Shown: piece by piece, positions 55,872 to 64,000 of the stretch | Layout: each line of letters begins with the position of its first letter | Position numbering within the stretch: position 1 is the first letter of the stretch | Assembly: GCF_036637135.1 (NCBI RefSeq) | Contig: NZ_JAVWNC010000004.1 | Coordinates: 1-64,000, forward strand | Direction of reading: 5' to 3' | DNA from: Anaerorhabdus sp036637135 | Lineage (GTDB): Bacteria > Bacillota_I > Bacilli_A > Erysipelotrichales > Erysipelotrichaceae | Length of the DNA: 64,000 nucleotides | Translations under genes and position numbers: made by a program | The notes under the pieces: model-generated | What the model was told of the DNA's origin: nothing | Database searches by the model: none | The model's input: the letters and a program-made list of their open reading frames with translations, nothing else

Positions 55872-56393
55872 ATGATTATTTTGATAGCAGGAGCTTCACA
55901 TACAGGAAAAACAGCATTGTCACAGAAGCTGCTTGAAAAATATAAATATCCATATTTTTCAATAGACCATTTGAAGATGGGTTTAATAAGAAGTGGCAAC
56001 ACGGAACTTACCCCAACAAGTGATGATTCAGATTTAACAGCATATTTGTGGGCGATTGTTCGTGAAATGATTAAGACAGCAATAGAAAATAAGCAGAATT
56101 TGATTGTGGAAGGCTGTTATATTCCATTTGATTGGGCGAAAGATTTTGAAAAAGAGTATCTTGATAGTATCAAATATTATTGTCTTGTAATGAGTGAGGA
56201 TTATATTAGAAATAATTTTGCAGATATAAAAAGCTATGCAAGTATAATCGAAAGTCGTTTTGATGATGTTTGTTGTACTTTGGATTCAGTGATAGAAGAT
56301 AATAGGCAAGTCTTGGAACACGCCATCGCACACGAAGTTAATTATATACTTATTGATGACGAGTACAAAATAGATATTGATTTAGAGAGATAA
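55872..56393 (+). CDS. P-loop small-molecule kinase-like protein
   Basis: 173 residues with an N-terminal Walker A (GASHTGKT, residues 6-13) and adenylate-kinase-like layout (FSIDHLKMGLIRSG, NLIVEGCYIP). The fold predicts phosphoryl transfer to a small molecule; substrate unknown. GGGAGGT precedes the ATG. It is an isolated cargo gene next to decayed sequence. Confidence 0.75.
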   Translation: MIILIAGASHTGKTALSQKLLEKYKYPYFSIDHLKMGLIRSGNTELTPTSDDSDLTAYLWAIVREMIKTAIENKQNLIVEGCYIPFDWAKDFEKEYLDSIKYYCLVMSEDYIRNNFADIKSYASIIESRFDDVCCTLDSVIEDNRQVLEHAIAHEVNYILIDDEYKIDIDLER

Positions 56394-56419
56394 ATTTCAA
56401 TTTCACAGACATATTCCCA

Positions 56420-56544
56420 CAAACGACTCAATTACAAAAAGGCTATGGACTTGTTTCCGTAAACGGTAAAATAGTAACGACATTGAGCCTGTCGTATCGA
56501 CACATGTGGAATGTGTGGTTAAGCTAATTAGAATTATGTCATAA
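56420..56544 (+). pseudogene. rlmD/rumA-like 3' tail(s), copy C
   Basis: The frame at 56497-56544 reads STHVECVVKLIRIMS then stop, matching the rlmD-type ending (HVETVVLMSR). Just upstream, TDIFPQTTQ (from about 56404) and AMDLFP (56443-56460) in different frames resemble the conserved DMFPxT that precedes it. The pieces are out of phase with each other, so they look like overlapping or rearranged footprints. Confidence 0.5.
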
Positions 56545-56659
56545 ACGGCAAGGTATAAAATTTCAATAAATAAGAAAAGTATATGCGTGTTAGTGATTAA
56601 GAACTTGAAGACTCGAAAATAGATATGTTACAAATTAATCACAAAGGAGAAATAGGATC

Positions 56660-57079
56660 ATGTCTAAAAGTATATTTGATGATAAATCATCGAAACCAAC
56701 AGAATTAGAGTTACAACAAGTGTTAGGGAAACAAAATAAGGAATGGCAGGGGTTTATAAATTACATTCAAGAGAATTATGGTAATATAATAAAGGAATGG
56801 AAATTCTACAGTAAAAGTGCAGGCTGGTGTTTAAGGGTATCTGAGAATAAAGGAAGAAACATTGTATTCTTATTGCCAAACAAAGACTACTTTATTGTGA
56901 CAATTAATTTTGGAACAAAAATAGTAAATGATATTTTAAAAAGCAGGGTAGCAGATATAAATAAACAAAAGGTGATGGATGCAAAAGTCTATATGGAAGG
57001 CATTTCAATATTGATTGAGGTTAGAAATAATAAAGATTTAGATGATATAAAAATGATTTTGTCTATTCGCGATAAATAA
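56660..57079 (+). CDS. DUF3788 family protein
   Basis: 139 residues, a single DUF3788 domain (KEWKFYSKSAGWCLRV, KDYFIVTINFGTKIV). It is a paralogue of the N-terminal half of the protein at 54421-55356. Function unknown. AAAGGAG lies before the ATG. It is the last cargo gene before the chromosome resumes at the NUDIX gene. Confidence 0.7.
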   Translation: MSKSIFDDKSSKPTELELQQVLGKQNKEWQGFINYIQENYGNIIKEWKFYSKSAGWCLRVSENKGRNIVFLLPNKDYFIVTINFGTKIVNDILKSRVADINKQKVMDAKVYMEGISILIEVRNNKDLDDIKMILSIRDK

Positions 57080-57160
57080 ATACAAGGAATTAAAAATTTA
57101 TTTGATTCCATCGGTATTCAGTTTAAGTTGAATGTTTAATGTTGACGGGGGTAAATAATA

Positions 57161-57583
57161 GTGAATCATGAATATGCAGCAGGGGCGATTCTATATACAA
57201 TGATAGAACATCATCCTTATTTTATTTTGGTACAAGAAACAGATGGACATATTGGGTTTCCAAAAGGACATATTGAATTAAATGAAACCGAAGAAGAAAC
57301 AGCATTAAGAGAAGTATTAGAAGAAACTTCTATTAATGCGAAAATTATTCCAGGATTCTATCAAAAAGTTCAATATGAGAAAGAATATAATGTGATGAAA
57401 CATGTCACGTACTTTCTTGCATATTATGAGCATCAACAAGAAGCGAAGCAACAAAATGAGATTGATCAACTATACTTATTATCGTATGAAGAATCAATCC
57501 AAAAATTAACATATGAAAATTCAAAGGAATTATTAAAATTAGCAATACATGAAATAAAAGAAGAGAATTCATCAAATAAATGA
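57161..57583 (+). CDS. NUDIX hydrolase (Ap4A type)
   Basis: 140 residues from a GTG start preceded by GGGGGTAA. The NUDIX box is GHIELNETEEETALREVLEETSI (only partly quoted: G, then E at +5, REVLEE). GFPKGH before it is typical of bis(5'-nucleosyl)-tetraphosphatases, which hydrolyse Ap4A and related dinucleotides in the cytoplasm. The 3' end of the gene lies inside its terminator stem. First gene of ordinary chromosome after the island. Confidence 0.85.
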   Translation: MNHEYAAGAILYTMIEHHPYFILVQETDGHIGFPKGHIELNETEEETALREVLEETSINAKIIPGFYQKVQYEKEYNVMKHVTYFLAYYEHQQEAKQQNEIDQLYLLSYEESIQKLTYENSKELLKLAIHEIKEENSSNK

Positions 57584-57600
57584 TAGATTCTCTTCTTTTT
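57558..57600 (+). terminator. NUDIX terminator
   Basis: AAGAAGAGAAT (57558-57568) pairs with ATTCTCTTCTT (57587-57597), followed by TTT. The stop codon at 57581-57583 is in the loop. Confidence 0.75.
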
Positions 57601-57694
57601 ACATGTTTATATTACCATAAAATAAGCTTTTTTTCAAGAGTTGTAACGGGTTGTTAGTGGTGGTATAACTAGTGGACATAGTCGGAGGAGATAT

Positions 57695-58123
57695 ATGGAA
57701 CTTCAAAAAAACGAAGAAGTAAGTTTCTCAATTTCAACAATCAATGAGTATTTATTGACCAAGGGATTCGAATTAACAGAAGAAGAGATAGATGATTTAC
57801 AACGTTATCAAAAAGAAGTATTGAATCATTTAGAATGTCTAGAATTTGATGACAATAAGCTATTTTCAATCATTATGCCTTATACGTTATCTCCTTATTT
57901 AAGTTATGCAAATAAACTAGAAGTGCTTAAAGCATCAATTTTAATCTATTATAAAATCCGGATGGAATTTGATTGGCATTTAGATGATGAGGATTTGGTG
58001 AAGATTTGTTATAAGGAATATATAGAACATTTTGGTGTCTTGGAAAAAGACTTAATCCAATCTATTATTCAAAATTTGAAGAAAGAAGGGTATTCTAATC
58101 GTGACAATATTAACGGCGAATAA
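57695..58123 (+). CDS. DUF6323-like protein
   Basis: A 142-residue soluble, helical, acidic protein without catalytic motif. It resembles the DUF6323 family, which commonly precedes a DUF6179 gene in Firmicutes. CGGAGGAG precedes the ATG. The next gene overlaps the end by 23 bases. Function unknown. Confidence 0.6.
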   Translation: MELQKNEEVSFSISTINEYLLTKGFELTEEEIDDLQRYQKEVLNHLECLEFDDNKLFSIIMPYTLSPYLSYANKLEVLKASILIYYKIRMEFDWHLDDEDLVKICYKEYIEHFGVLEKDLIQSIIQNLKKEGYSNRDNINGE

Positions 58124-59447
58124 TGCGAGTCAACTAAATATCTTACAAACTATTGAATTATGTAGAACAAATCAATCCATATCAACAAATCGTTACAAAG
58201 AATTATTATTGGAACTCAAGTACTTATCAAAAAATTTAGTATTAAAGTTTAATCATAAAAAGAGTAGTTCTATTTCTAAAGAGAATTATACAAAAGTCAT
58301 CGATACAATTAGTTACTATGTGAACCATAGTTTGTTTAATGCAGATGATCTAGGCATTGAAAACATCGAGTTTTACTATACAAAAGGACAACTAGAAATA
58401 AATCATGATATTAATGAAATCAAAAACATACATGAACAATTATTGAAACATCGACTTAGAATCAATAATGAGCGTTATAATAGCATTTTGGATGAACAAG
58501 TTCCACGATTCCTAAAAACACTAGATACGTATCGTGGTGAATTTTGTGTTTGTCACACCAATGAGGATCTTGACTACCCACTTATTGATGGTCTACCCCT
58601 TGATCATGATATGTATGGGAGTGATGGTACGGATTTAGTTCGTTATTATTTAACACGATTCAAAATTGAAAATGATTTTTGTTTTCTATTTGGTAAACAA
58701 GTTAACGAATTAATTAAGATGTATGAGGTGTGTAAAGATATTGAAATTGAATTATTAAATATTAATATATGTGAGTTATGTCTTATTCAATACGTTGCGA
58801 ATCGCATGATGATGAAAGATGATTTACTTTTAAGTCAAAGCGAAAATAACATGATAAAAATGTATGCAACTCGATATCATTTAAAGATAGAAGAAATTTT
58901 TAAAGAAATGTTTCAAATGTTTTCTAAAGAAATCGGTCTGTATCTAAATTTATTTAAGAAAACAATTGAGTCTCAGTTCGAAATGTTTTACCAAGAAGAT
59001 ACTGAACTACTCGTTTATGAAAAAATCGTTGATGAGAAGTTCAATGTGATTTTGACAGAAACTGATGATTCGACAAATTTTACAAAATTATTAGATAATT
59101 TGCGAGTCATGAATGAAATAAAGGATAGAATTCGTTATTTAACTGAATATCAAGTGGGATTATTGGATCTTTTGGATTTATTTGAAAATGATATATTCTA
59201 TAATGATGAGTATTTACTATACTATCAATCCTGTACAAGTGATCAACTTGCACTATTTGTGAAAGTAGCAATTCCAGATATAGGTAAGTTTAATATGAAG
59301 ATTAAATTGGATGAAAGATGTTTTAGCGAACTTGATAAATCAATTCCTTGGCAAAATTATTTGATTCAACATCTTAAAACACTAGACAATTCTAGACTAC
59401 AAGAAATAGAAACCATTTTATCGAAGATAAAATTAACAATACTCTAA
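58101..59447 (+). CDS. DUF6179-like protein
   Basis: A 448-residue soluble protein from a GTG start. The segment DLDYPLIDGLPLDHDMYGSD followed by RYYLTRFKIENDF, and the C-terminal RYLTEYQVGLLDLLDLFEND, resemble DUF6179. No enzymatic motif is visible. It overlaps the preceding DUF6323-like gene and is followed by a DUF3783-like gene, a cluster that suggests a multi-protein complex of unknown purpose. Confidence 0.6.
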   Translation: MTILTANNASQLNILQTIELCRTNQSISTNRYKELLLELKYLSKNLVLKFNHKKSSSISKENYTKVIDTISYYVNHSLFNADDLGIENIEFYYTKGQLEINHDINEIKNIHEQLLKHRLRINNERYNSILDEQVPRFLKTLDTYRGEFCVCHTNEDLDYPLIDGLPLDHDMYGSDGTDLVRYYLTRFKIENDFCFLFGKQVNELIKMYEVCKDIEIELLNINICELCLIQYVANRMMMKDDLLLSQSENNMIKMYATRYHLKIEEIFKEMFQMFSKEIGLYLNLFKKTIESQFEMFYQEDTELLVYEKIVDEKFNVILTETDDSTNFTKLLDNLRVMNEIKDRIRYLTEYQVGLLDLLDLFENDIFYNDEYLLYYQSCTSDQLALFVKVAIPDIGKFNMKIKLDERCFSELDKSIPWQNYLIQHLKTLDNSRLQEIETILSKIKLTIL

Positions 59448-59514
59448 TAAAAGCATCCTACTTATCAAAACAAAATAGTATGATAGAATAAAGTTAATAT
59501 TAGAGGAAAAGAAG

Positions 59515-60057
59515 ATGAAAAAAATAAGATTATATGGATGTCCGAAAGAAATGGTGGAATCATACAAAAATCTTTCGTCATTAACAAAAGTGAATGTATC
59601 AACAATCCGTGATGAAGACTTAAATAAAACACTTGAAGAAGTATTCATTGAAGAATCTGTTTTTGAAGAAAATAGTATTTATGAAGAAATGTTTATGATC
59701 ATGCAAGGATTTACAACAGAAACAATGATGGATTTTTTAAATAAACTAAAAGAAATGGATGTTCCTTTTGGTGGTATAAAAATTATGCAAACAGAACACA
59801 ATAAAACGTGGAAACTATTGGATTTGTTGAATGAAGTAAAAAAAGAACATGAGTTATTTCAAAAAAGTGAAGTTTTGAAACAAGTTATCATGTCTACGAG
59901 TAAAGTGAGTTTGCATTCCTTAAGTGAAAAGAAACAAATAGAATTTAAAGAACAATTAATGAAATCTTACATGATTCTACAGTCACCAGAAAGAACATTA
60001 GATCAAGTAGAATCTTGTATACGTGATTGTCTAAGCTTATTGAAGGAAATTCAATAA
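59515..60057 (+). CDS. DUF3783-like protein
   Basis: A 180-residue protein. The region GGIKIMQTEHNKTWKLLDLL followed by NEVKKEH resembles DUF3783 (pattern TxxNxxW..xxLL.EL). Function unknown. GAGGAAAAG precedes the ATG. Third gene of the DUF6323-DUF6179 cluster, separated from it by 67 bases. Confidence 0.6.
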   Translation: MKKIRLYGCPKEMVESYKNLSSLTKVNVSTIRDEDLNKTLEEVFIEESVFEENSIYEEMFMIMQGFTTETMMDFLNKLKEMDVPFGGIKIMQTEHNKTWKLLDLLNEVKKEHELFQKSEVLKQVIMSTSKVSLHSLSEKKQIEFKEQLMKSYMILQSPERTLDQVESCIRDCLSLLKEIQ

Positions 60058-60132
60058 GTTTTTTTCTTTGCAAGGGTAGTACGTGGTTGTGAAATAGTAT
60101 ATAATTACTAACAAGTAACGGAGGGGAAATTA

Positions 60133-61083
60133 ATGAACGAAAAAAGAAAAGTAGTACTTGTAGGAACAGGTTCTGTTGGAATGAGTATGGCATATAGTTT
60201 TTTAACTACGGGTGGTCTTGATGAATTAGTATTAATTGATGTTAATAAGGAAAAAGCAATTGGTGAAGCGATGGATTTACAACATGGGCTTCCTTATGCA
60301 CGTCATAATATTACAGTAAAAGCAGGTGAATACGCAGATTGTAAAGGTGCACAAATTGTTGTGATTACGGCTGGTGTTACACAAAGACCAGATGAAACAA
60401 GAATTGATTTAACTGCACGCGATACTGTTATTTTAAAAGATGTAACTGAAAATGTGATGAAGAATGGATTTGATGGCATTCTTGTTGTCGCAAGTAATCC
60501 GGTTGATGGTATGGCATATGTTGCTCAAAAGGTTAGTGGATTACCAAGTCATCGTGTAATTGGTACGGGTACTTTATTAGATACTGCGCGTTTGAGATTT
60601 ATGATGAGTGAATACTTAACAATTTCAACGAGTAATATTCATGCCTATATTATGGGAGAACATGGAGATACAAGTTTTGTACCTTGGAACAATGCTTATG
60701 TTGGATGTAAACCGTTGTTAGAATTATTAGATGAGAAGAAAAGCGACTTAAGTGATCTTCATGATATCTATACACAAGTTCAACAAGCAGGTTATGAAAT
60801 TGTTAAGCGCAAGCATTCAACACATTATGGTATTGGTTTATCGCTAAATCGTTTAGTTCAAGCAATCTTAAATGATGAAAATGTAATTCTTACAGTATCG
60901 GCATATCAAAATGGTGAGTATGGACATAAGGGATTGTATATTGGTGTCCCTGCGGTAGTTAATAGAGAAGGTATACGTGAAATTGTGAAACTTGGTTTAA
61001 ATGAAGTTGACCAAGCTAAATTTGATAAGAGTTGCGAAACTTTGAAACAAATTAATCATGAAACAATAGACCCACTACTATAA
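60133..61083 (+). CDS. ldh: L-lactate dehydrogenase
   Basis: 316 residues. The Rossmann motif is LVGTGSVGMSMAYSF; substrate loop VTQRPDETRIDLTARD has the Gln of LDH rather than the Arg of malate dehydrogenase; VVASNPVD and the catalytic IMGEHGDTSFVPW with the active His follow. It reduces pyruvate to L-lactate with NADH and regenerates NAD in fermentation. ACGGAGGGGA lies before the ATG. Single-gene unit with a terminator shared with the reverse kinase gene. Confidence 0.95.
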   Translation: MNEKRKVVLVGTGSVGMSMAYSFLTTGGLDELVLIDVNKEKAIGEAMDLQHGLPYARHNITVKAGEYADCKGAQIVVITAGVTQRPDETRIDLTARDTVILKDVTENVMKNGFDGILVVASNPVDGMAYVAQKVSGLPSHRVIGTGTLLDTARLRFMMSEYLTISTSNIHAYIMGEHGDTSFVPWNNAYVGCKPLLELLDEKKSDLSDLHDIYTQVQQAGYEIVKRKHSTHYGIGLSLNRLVQAILNDENVILTVSAYQNGEYGHKGLYIGVPAVVNREGIREIVKLGLNEVDQAKFDKSCETLKQINHETIDPLL

Positions 61084-61090
61084 AAATAAA

Positions 61091-61116
61091 AAAATAAGGA
61101 GATTTCCTTATTTTTC
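61091..61116. terminator. Bidirectional terminator
   Basis: AAAATAAGGA (61091-61100) pairs with TCCTTATTTT (61105-61114), flanked by A and T runs, between ldh and the convergent kinase gene. Confidence 0.8.
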
Positions 61117-61998
61117 TTTTAGTTTAAGACGACCACCTGGATGTGTTGTTGCGAGTGCACCAAAACGTGATGCGATTTCTAAACTTTCCTTGGTGGATAA
61201 GTTATCCATAATACTTGATATAAATGCTCCTACAAAACTATCGCCTGATCCGGTAGTGTCGATTGGCTCAACATCAATACTAGGTATTGATAGTATGTTT
61301 TTATCAAGATAGGTAATAGATCCTTGTGCGCCACATGTCTTAATTATAATTCTTAATTCGGGACTGAGTAAATCGGTGATATGAGATAACTTTAGTCGTT
61401 CTATAAGAATTTCAATTTCATGTTCATTTCCTTTTATAATAGAAGAGCATTCAACACATTCACGTAATAAGTTGATTTCAATTTGATCAACAAGAGAACC
61501 TAAATCAAATAACACATGTTTCCCTTGGTGAATCATTCTCATTAAATAAGGAACAATTTTTTGTGATTCATCTTTGTAAGTAAGGAAAATACCAGATAAG
61601 TAAATCCAATCGGTTTCTTCGATTACCTCTAAAGGAATATTATCTTCGTTAAAATGTCCTTCAATTCCGTTGTATGTTAAAAATGTTCTCTCCTTTGTAG
61701 AATCAATAAGAATTGTACAAGTTCCTGTTTGTCCTTGGAGCTCATAAATACAGCGGCAATCAAACCCTTCAGTTTGCAATTCGTTTTTATATTGTGAATA
61801 TACAGAATTACCAAGTGCGGAATAAATTACAGGTTCTTTACCACAACGTTTTAATACAGTTGCAACATTGAGACAAGATCCTCCAAGTTGAACTTGTTTC
61901 GATTTAATAAGTATATCTTCTCCTGATTGAGGGAGATGGTCGCATTCTAGTATTTCATCGATACAACAACCACCCAATAAGAGTACATGACGTTTCAT
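61108..61998 (-). CDS. PfkB-family carbohydrate kinase
   Basis: A 296-residue cytoplasmic ribokinase-like enzyme. The N-terminal glycine-rich QLGGSCLNVATVLKR and the C-terminal catalytic DTTGSGDSFVGAF with the base Asp are intact. The substrate cannot be read; a sugar or nucleoside is likely, and a second PfkB gene (psuK-like) lies 0.6 kb away on the other strand. It is divergent from DUF1836-psuK-psuG. Confidence 0.85.
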   Translation of the reverse strand: MKRHVLLLGGCCIDEILECDHLPQSGEDILIKSKQVQLGGSCLNVATVLKRCGKEPVIYSALGNSVYSQYKNELQTEGFDCRCIYELQGQTGTCTILIDSTKERTFLTYNGIEGHFNEDNIPLEVIEETDWIYLSGIFLTYKDESQKIVPYLMRMIHQGKHVLFDLGSLVDQIEINLLRECVECSSIIKGNEHEIEILIERLKLSHITDLLSPELRIIIKTCGAQGSITYLDKNILSIPSIDVEPIDTTGSGDSFVGAFISSIMDNLSTKESLEIASRFGALATTHPGGRLKLKEK

Positions 61999-62091
61999 CT
62001 TAGTTCCTACTTTCTTCCAATATTATAGCGAAAAATAGCGAAATTTGTTAGAGAAGTATGATAAAATATAAGAAATTAGCGAGGGATTATA

Positions 62092-62634
62092 ATGAATAAA
62101 GAGTTGGAATTGTGGAGTGAACAAATTAATGCTGTACATTTACCACGATGGGAAGAACTTCCTGATATGGATTTATATAAAGATCAAGTTATTACTTTGA
62201 TTGAAAAATATGTGGGTAATTTGATTGAAGAAGATAAAATCTTAACTCCATCGATGATTAATAATTATGTAAAATGGAAGATGATACCAGCACCGAATAG
62301 AAAGAAACAGTATAATCGTGTTCATTTCGGATACTTAATTGCAATAACTATTTTAAAACAAGTAATGACAATTCAAGAAGTTAAGGATGGTATTCTTTTT
62401 CAAGCGAATTTAACAGGGACGCATCGGGCTTATAATTTCTTTTGTGAGGAACAAGAACATGCACTTAAACAAGCGATGGCAATGATTAATCCAAGTTTAA
62501 AGGATGATACGCGTATTACAGTAATTCAAGAAGATGAAATAGCGTTGAAAATGGCTGCATTAGCTTTTGCGAATAAAACAGTTGCTTCTAAGAAAGTAAA
62601 ACTTCAACAAGAAAGTTTGAAAGGTGAAGTATGA
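62092..62634 (+). CDS. DUF1836 family protein
   Basis: A 180-residue protein of the DUF1836 family, a MerR-like helix-turn-helix group. LTPSMINNYVKWKMIPAP is the family signature. It may be a regulator of the psuK-psuG genes, whose first ATG overlaps its stop by four bases (ATGA); regulation is inferred from position only. GAGGGA lies near the ATG. Confidence 0.75.
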   Translation: MNKELELWSEQINAVHLPRWEELPDMDLYKDQVITLIEKYVGNLIEEDKILTPSMINNYVKWKMIPAPNRKKQYNRVHFGYLIAITILKQVMTIQEVKDGILFQANLTGTHRAYNFFCEEQEHALKQAMAMINPSLKDDTRITVIQEDEIALKMAALAFANKTVASKKVKLQQESLKGEV

Positions 62635-63566
62635 ATAGAGTATTTGTAATTGGGGGAGCCAATGTAGATATTTGTGGAGCTAGCTTTAAACCTTTACAAA
62701 TGTATGATTCAAATCCTGGAGTTATTACAACATCGTTTGGTGGTGTTGGGCGCAATATAGCAGAGAATTTGACGCGGTTAGGTAAAGAGGTTTACTTCAT
62801 ATCTATATTTGCGGATGATTTATATGGGATACAGTTAAAAAAGCATTGCGAAGATGTCGGGATGAATTGTTCATTATCAAAGGTTGTACACGATGCTAGG
62901 TCTTCGATCTATTTAGCAATATTGGATGAAAAACATGATATGCATTTAGCGATGAGTGATATGGACATTCTAAATCATATGGACAATGTGATGTTGGCAT
63001 CAATCTTACCTCAAATAGAAGAAGATGACTTACTCGTGATTGATACCAATTTGAGAAAAGATTTAATTGATTATATTACGACAAACACACGTGCTAAAAT
63101 TGCGATTGATCCAATTTCTACTGCAAAAGCGGATAAAGTGAAAGGGATTCTCAATCGATTTTCAATCTTTAAGCCGAATAAATATGAATCGACAATTTTT
63201 ACGAATATCAAAATTACTGACGAAGCATCAGCTATTGCGACGCTGGATAACTATTTAAATCAAGGTGTAGATGAACCAATCATAAGTCTTGGAGAAGATG
63301 GTGTTCTTGCAGCGGATAAAAACCATAAAATATGGGTAAGACATAAAATGGTAGATGTAGCAAATGCAACGGGTGGAGGAGATGCGTTCTTAGCCGCCTA
63401 TATCTATGCAAGAATGGATGGTAAAATGATTGATAATGCAGTAGAATTTGCGATAGCAGCAGCGGTGAATACAATTACATGCATTCATACTGTGAATCCT
63501 GAATTATGTGTTAAACTAATAGAAGAAACAATTAAAACATTAGAAATCGAGAGGAAAATATTATGA
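62631..63566 (+). CDS. psuK: Pseudouridine kinase (PfkB family)
   Basis: 311 residues. The N-terminal VIGGANVDICGASFKPL and TSFGGVGRNIAENLTRLG are typical of PsuK; NATGGGDAFLAAYI is the PfkB catalytic signature (usual DTTGAGD is NATGGGD here). It phosphorylates pseudouridine to the 5'-phosphate. AAAGGTGA lies before the ATG, which overlaps the DUF1836 stop. psuG follows with another ATGA overlap, so the pathway pair is fixed. Confidence 0.85.
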   Translation: MNRVFVIGGANVDICGASFKPLQMYDSNPGVITTSFGGVGRNIAENLTRLGKEVYFISIFADDLYGIQLKKHCEDVGMNCSLSKVVHDARSSIYLAILDEKHDMHLAMSDMDILNHMDNVMLASILPQIEEDDLLVIDTNLRKDLIDYITTNTRAKIAIDPISTAKADKVKGILNRFSIFKPNKYESTIFTNIKITDEASAIATLDNYLNQGVDEPIISLGEDGVLAADKNHKIWVRHKMVDVANATGGGDAFLAAYIYARMDGKMIDNAVEFAIAAAVNTITCIHTVNPELCVKLIEETIKTLEIERKIL

Positions 63567-64000
63567 TGATTAGAATAAATCCTGAAGTACAAAAAGCATT
63601 AGAAAATAACCAACCAGTTGTAGCGTTAGAATCAACTATTATTTCTCATGGTATGCCATATCCCCAAAACGTGAAAACAGCATTGGAAGTTGAAGGGATA
63701 CTTCGTGAAAAAGGTGTAGTACCAGCAACGATTGGAATTATTGATGGAGTAGGTGTTGTTGGAATGACACCGGAAGAAATTGAAGAATTTGGTAAACGCC
63801 AAGGTATTATAAAAGTATCACGCCGTGATTTGCCTGTAATTATGGCAAAAAAATTGTGGGGAGCAACAACTGTTGCGACAACCATGATTTTTGCAGCAAA
63901 AGCAGGTATTGAAGTATTTGTAACAGGTGGCGTTGGTGGAGTTCATAGAGGTGCTCAAGAAACATTTGATATTTCTGCAGATCTTCAAGAGCTTGCGCAT
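63563..64000 (+). CDS. psuG: Pseudouridine-5'-phosphate glycosidase, 5' part
   Basis: The first 146 codons, cut by the end of the window. It opens MMIRINPEVQKALENNQP with GAGAGGA seven bases before the ATG; ALESTIISHGMPYPQN, PATIGIIDG and VFVTGGVGGVHRGA are diagnostic for PsuG. The enzyme reversibly splits pseudouridine 5'-phosphate to uracil and ribose 5-phosphate, in a trimer with Mn2+. It forms an operon with psuK and DUF1836. The usual full length is about 300 residues, so about half is missing here. Confidence 0.9.
   Translation, partial: MMIRINPEVQKALENNQPVVALESTIISHGMPYPQNVKTALEVEGILREKGVVPATIGIIDGVGVVGMTPEEIEEFGKRQGIIKVSRRDLPVIMAKKLWGATTVATTMIFAAKAGIEVFVTGGVGGVHRGAQETFDISADLQELAH

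Noticed and set aside
34858..57100. A complete integrative conjugative element
   Set aside because: No relaxase, coupling protein or type IV secretion gene is present; only recombinases and cargo are visible.

Overview
The window looks like a chromosomal segment of a low-GC Bacillota, most likely an Erysipelotrichia member and plausibly Erysipelothrix. The sequence itself shows a T-box-controlled pheST operon, ligA-gatCAB, pcrA, an S11 DD-carboxypeptidase, AT-rich spacers, strong Shine-Dalgarno (SD) sites and AT-rich codons. The genus is inferred from gene content, not from a marker search. A 100-base run of N (46266-46365) shows this is a draft scaffold.

Region 1 (1-3.7 kb) is small and partly decayed. 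It has a lipoprotein, a small membrane protein flanked by two reverse-strand gene tails, peptidase E divergent from a WYL regulator with dyad operators between them, and a tRNA-Leu(AAG).

Region 2 (3.8-34.9 kb) is housekeeping chromosome: DD-carboxypeptidase; DUF2177; a DhaL-DegV fusion; DUF1295; Phe T-box with pheS-pheT; a reverse two-gene GT-C membrane glycosyltransferase operon; a patatin; pcp divergent from DUF969-DUF979-M29 aminopeptidase; a VanY-type peptidase with an RluA pseudouridine synthase and an rRNA methyltransferase; GNAT-pcrA; a HAD phosphatase; an SDR; ligA-gatC-gatA-gatB; a single-span membrane protein; and an RlmD/RumA-type 23S rRNA uracil methyltransferase.

Region 3 (about 34.9-57.1 kb) is an accessory island that begins at the 3' end of the rlmD/rumA-like gene. 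In order it holds: an XRE regulator behind repeated dyad operators; an HsdM-like scrap; a restriction-modification locus of three genes (a methylase-associated subunit; a GIY-YIG-like, helicase and methyltransferase protein; an NPPY methyltransferase) whose last gene is cut off and joined to a family A DNA polymerase tail; a SHOCT-like small protein; three consecutive serine recombinase genes; a repeat-bearing lipoprotein interrupted by the assembly gap and by one in-frame stop; a membrane glycan module (GT2-GtrA, BcsA-like GT2 with PilZ, multi-span GT-C-like protein); then a decayed zone with GNAT, two DUF3788 genes, a P-loop kinase and at least three short copies of an rlmD-like C-terminus. 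I infer that rlmD is a repeatedly used attachment site and that the island is an accretion of integrative elements. No conjugation genes are visible.

Region 4 (57.1-64 kb) returns to ordinary chromosome: NUDIX hydrolase, a DUF6323-DUF6179-DUF3783 cluster, L-lactate dehydrogenase, a reverse PfkB kinase, and DUF1836-psuK-psuG (psuG cut by the window end), which would feed salvaged pseudouridine into uracil and ribose 5-phosphate.
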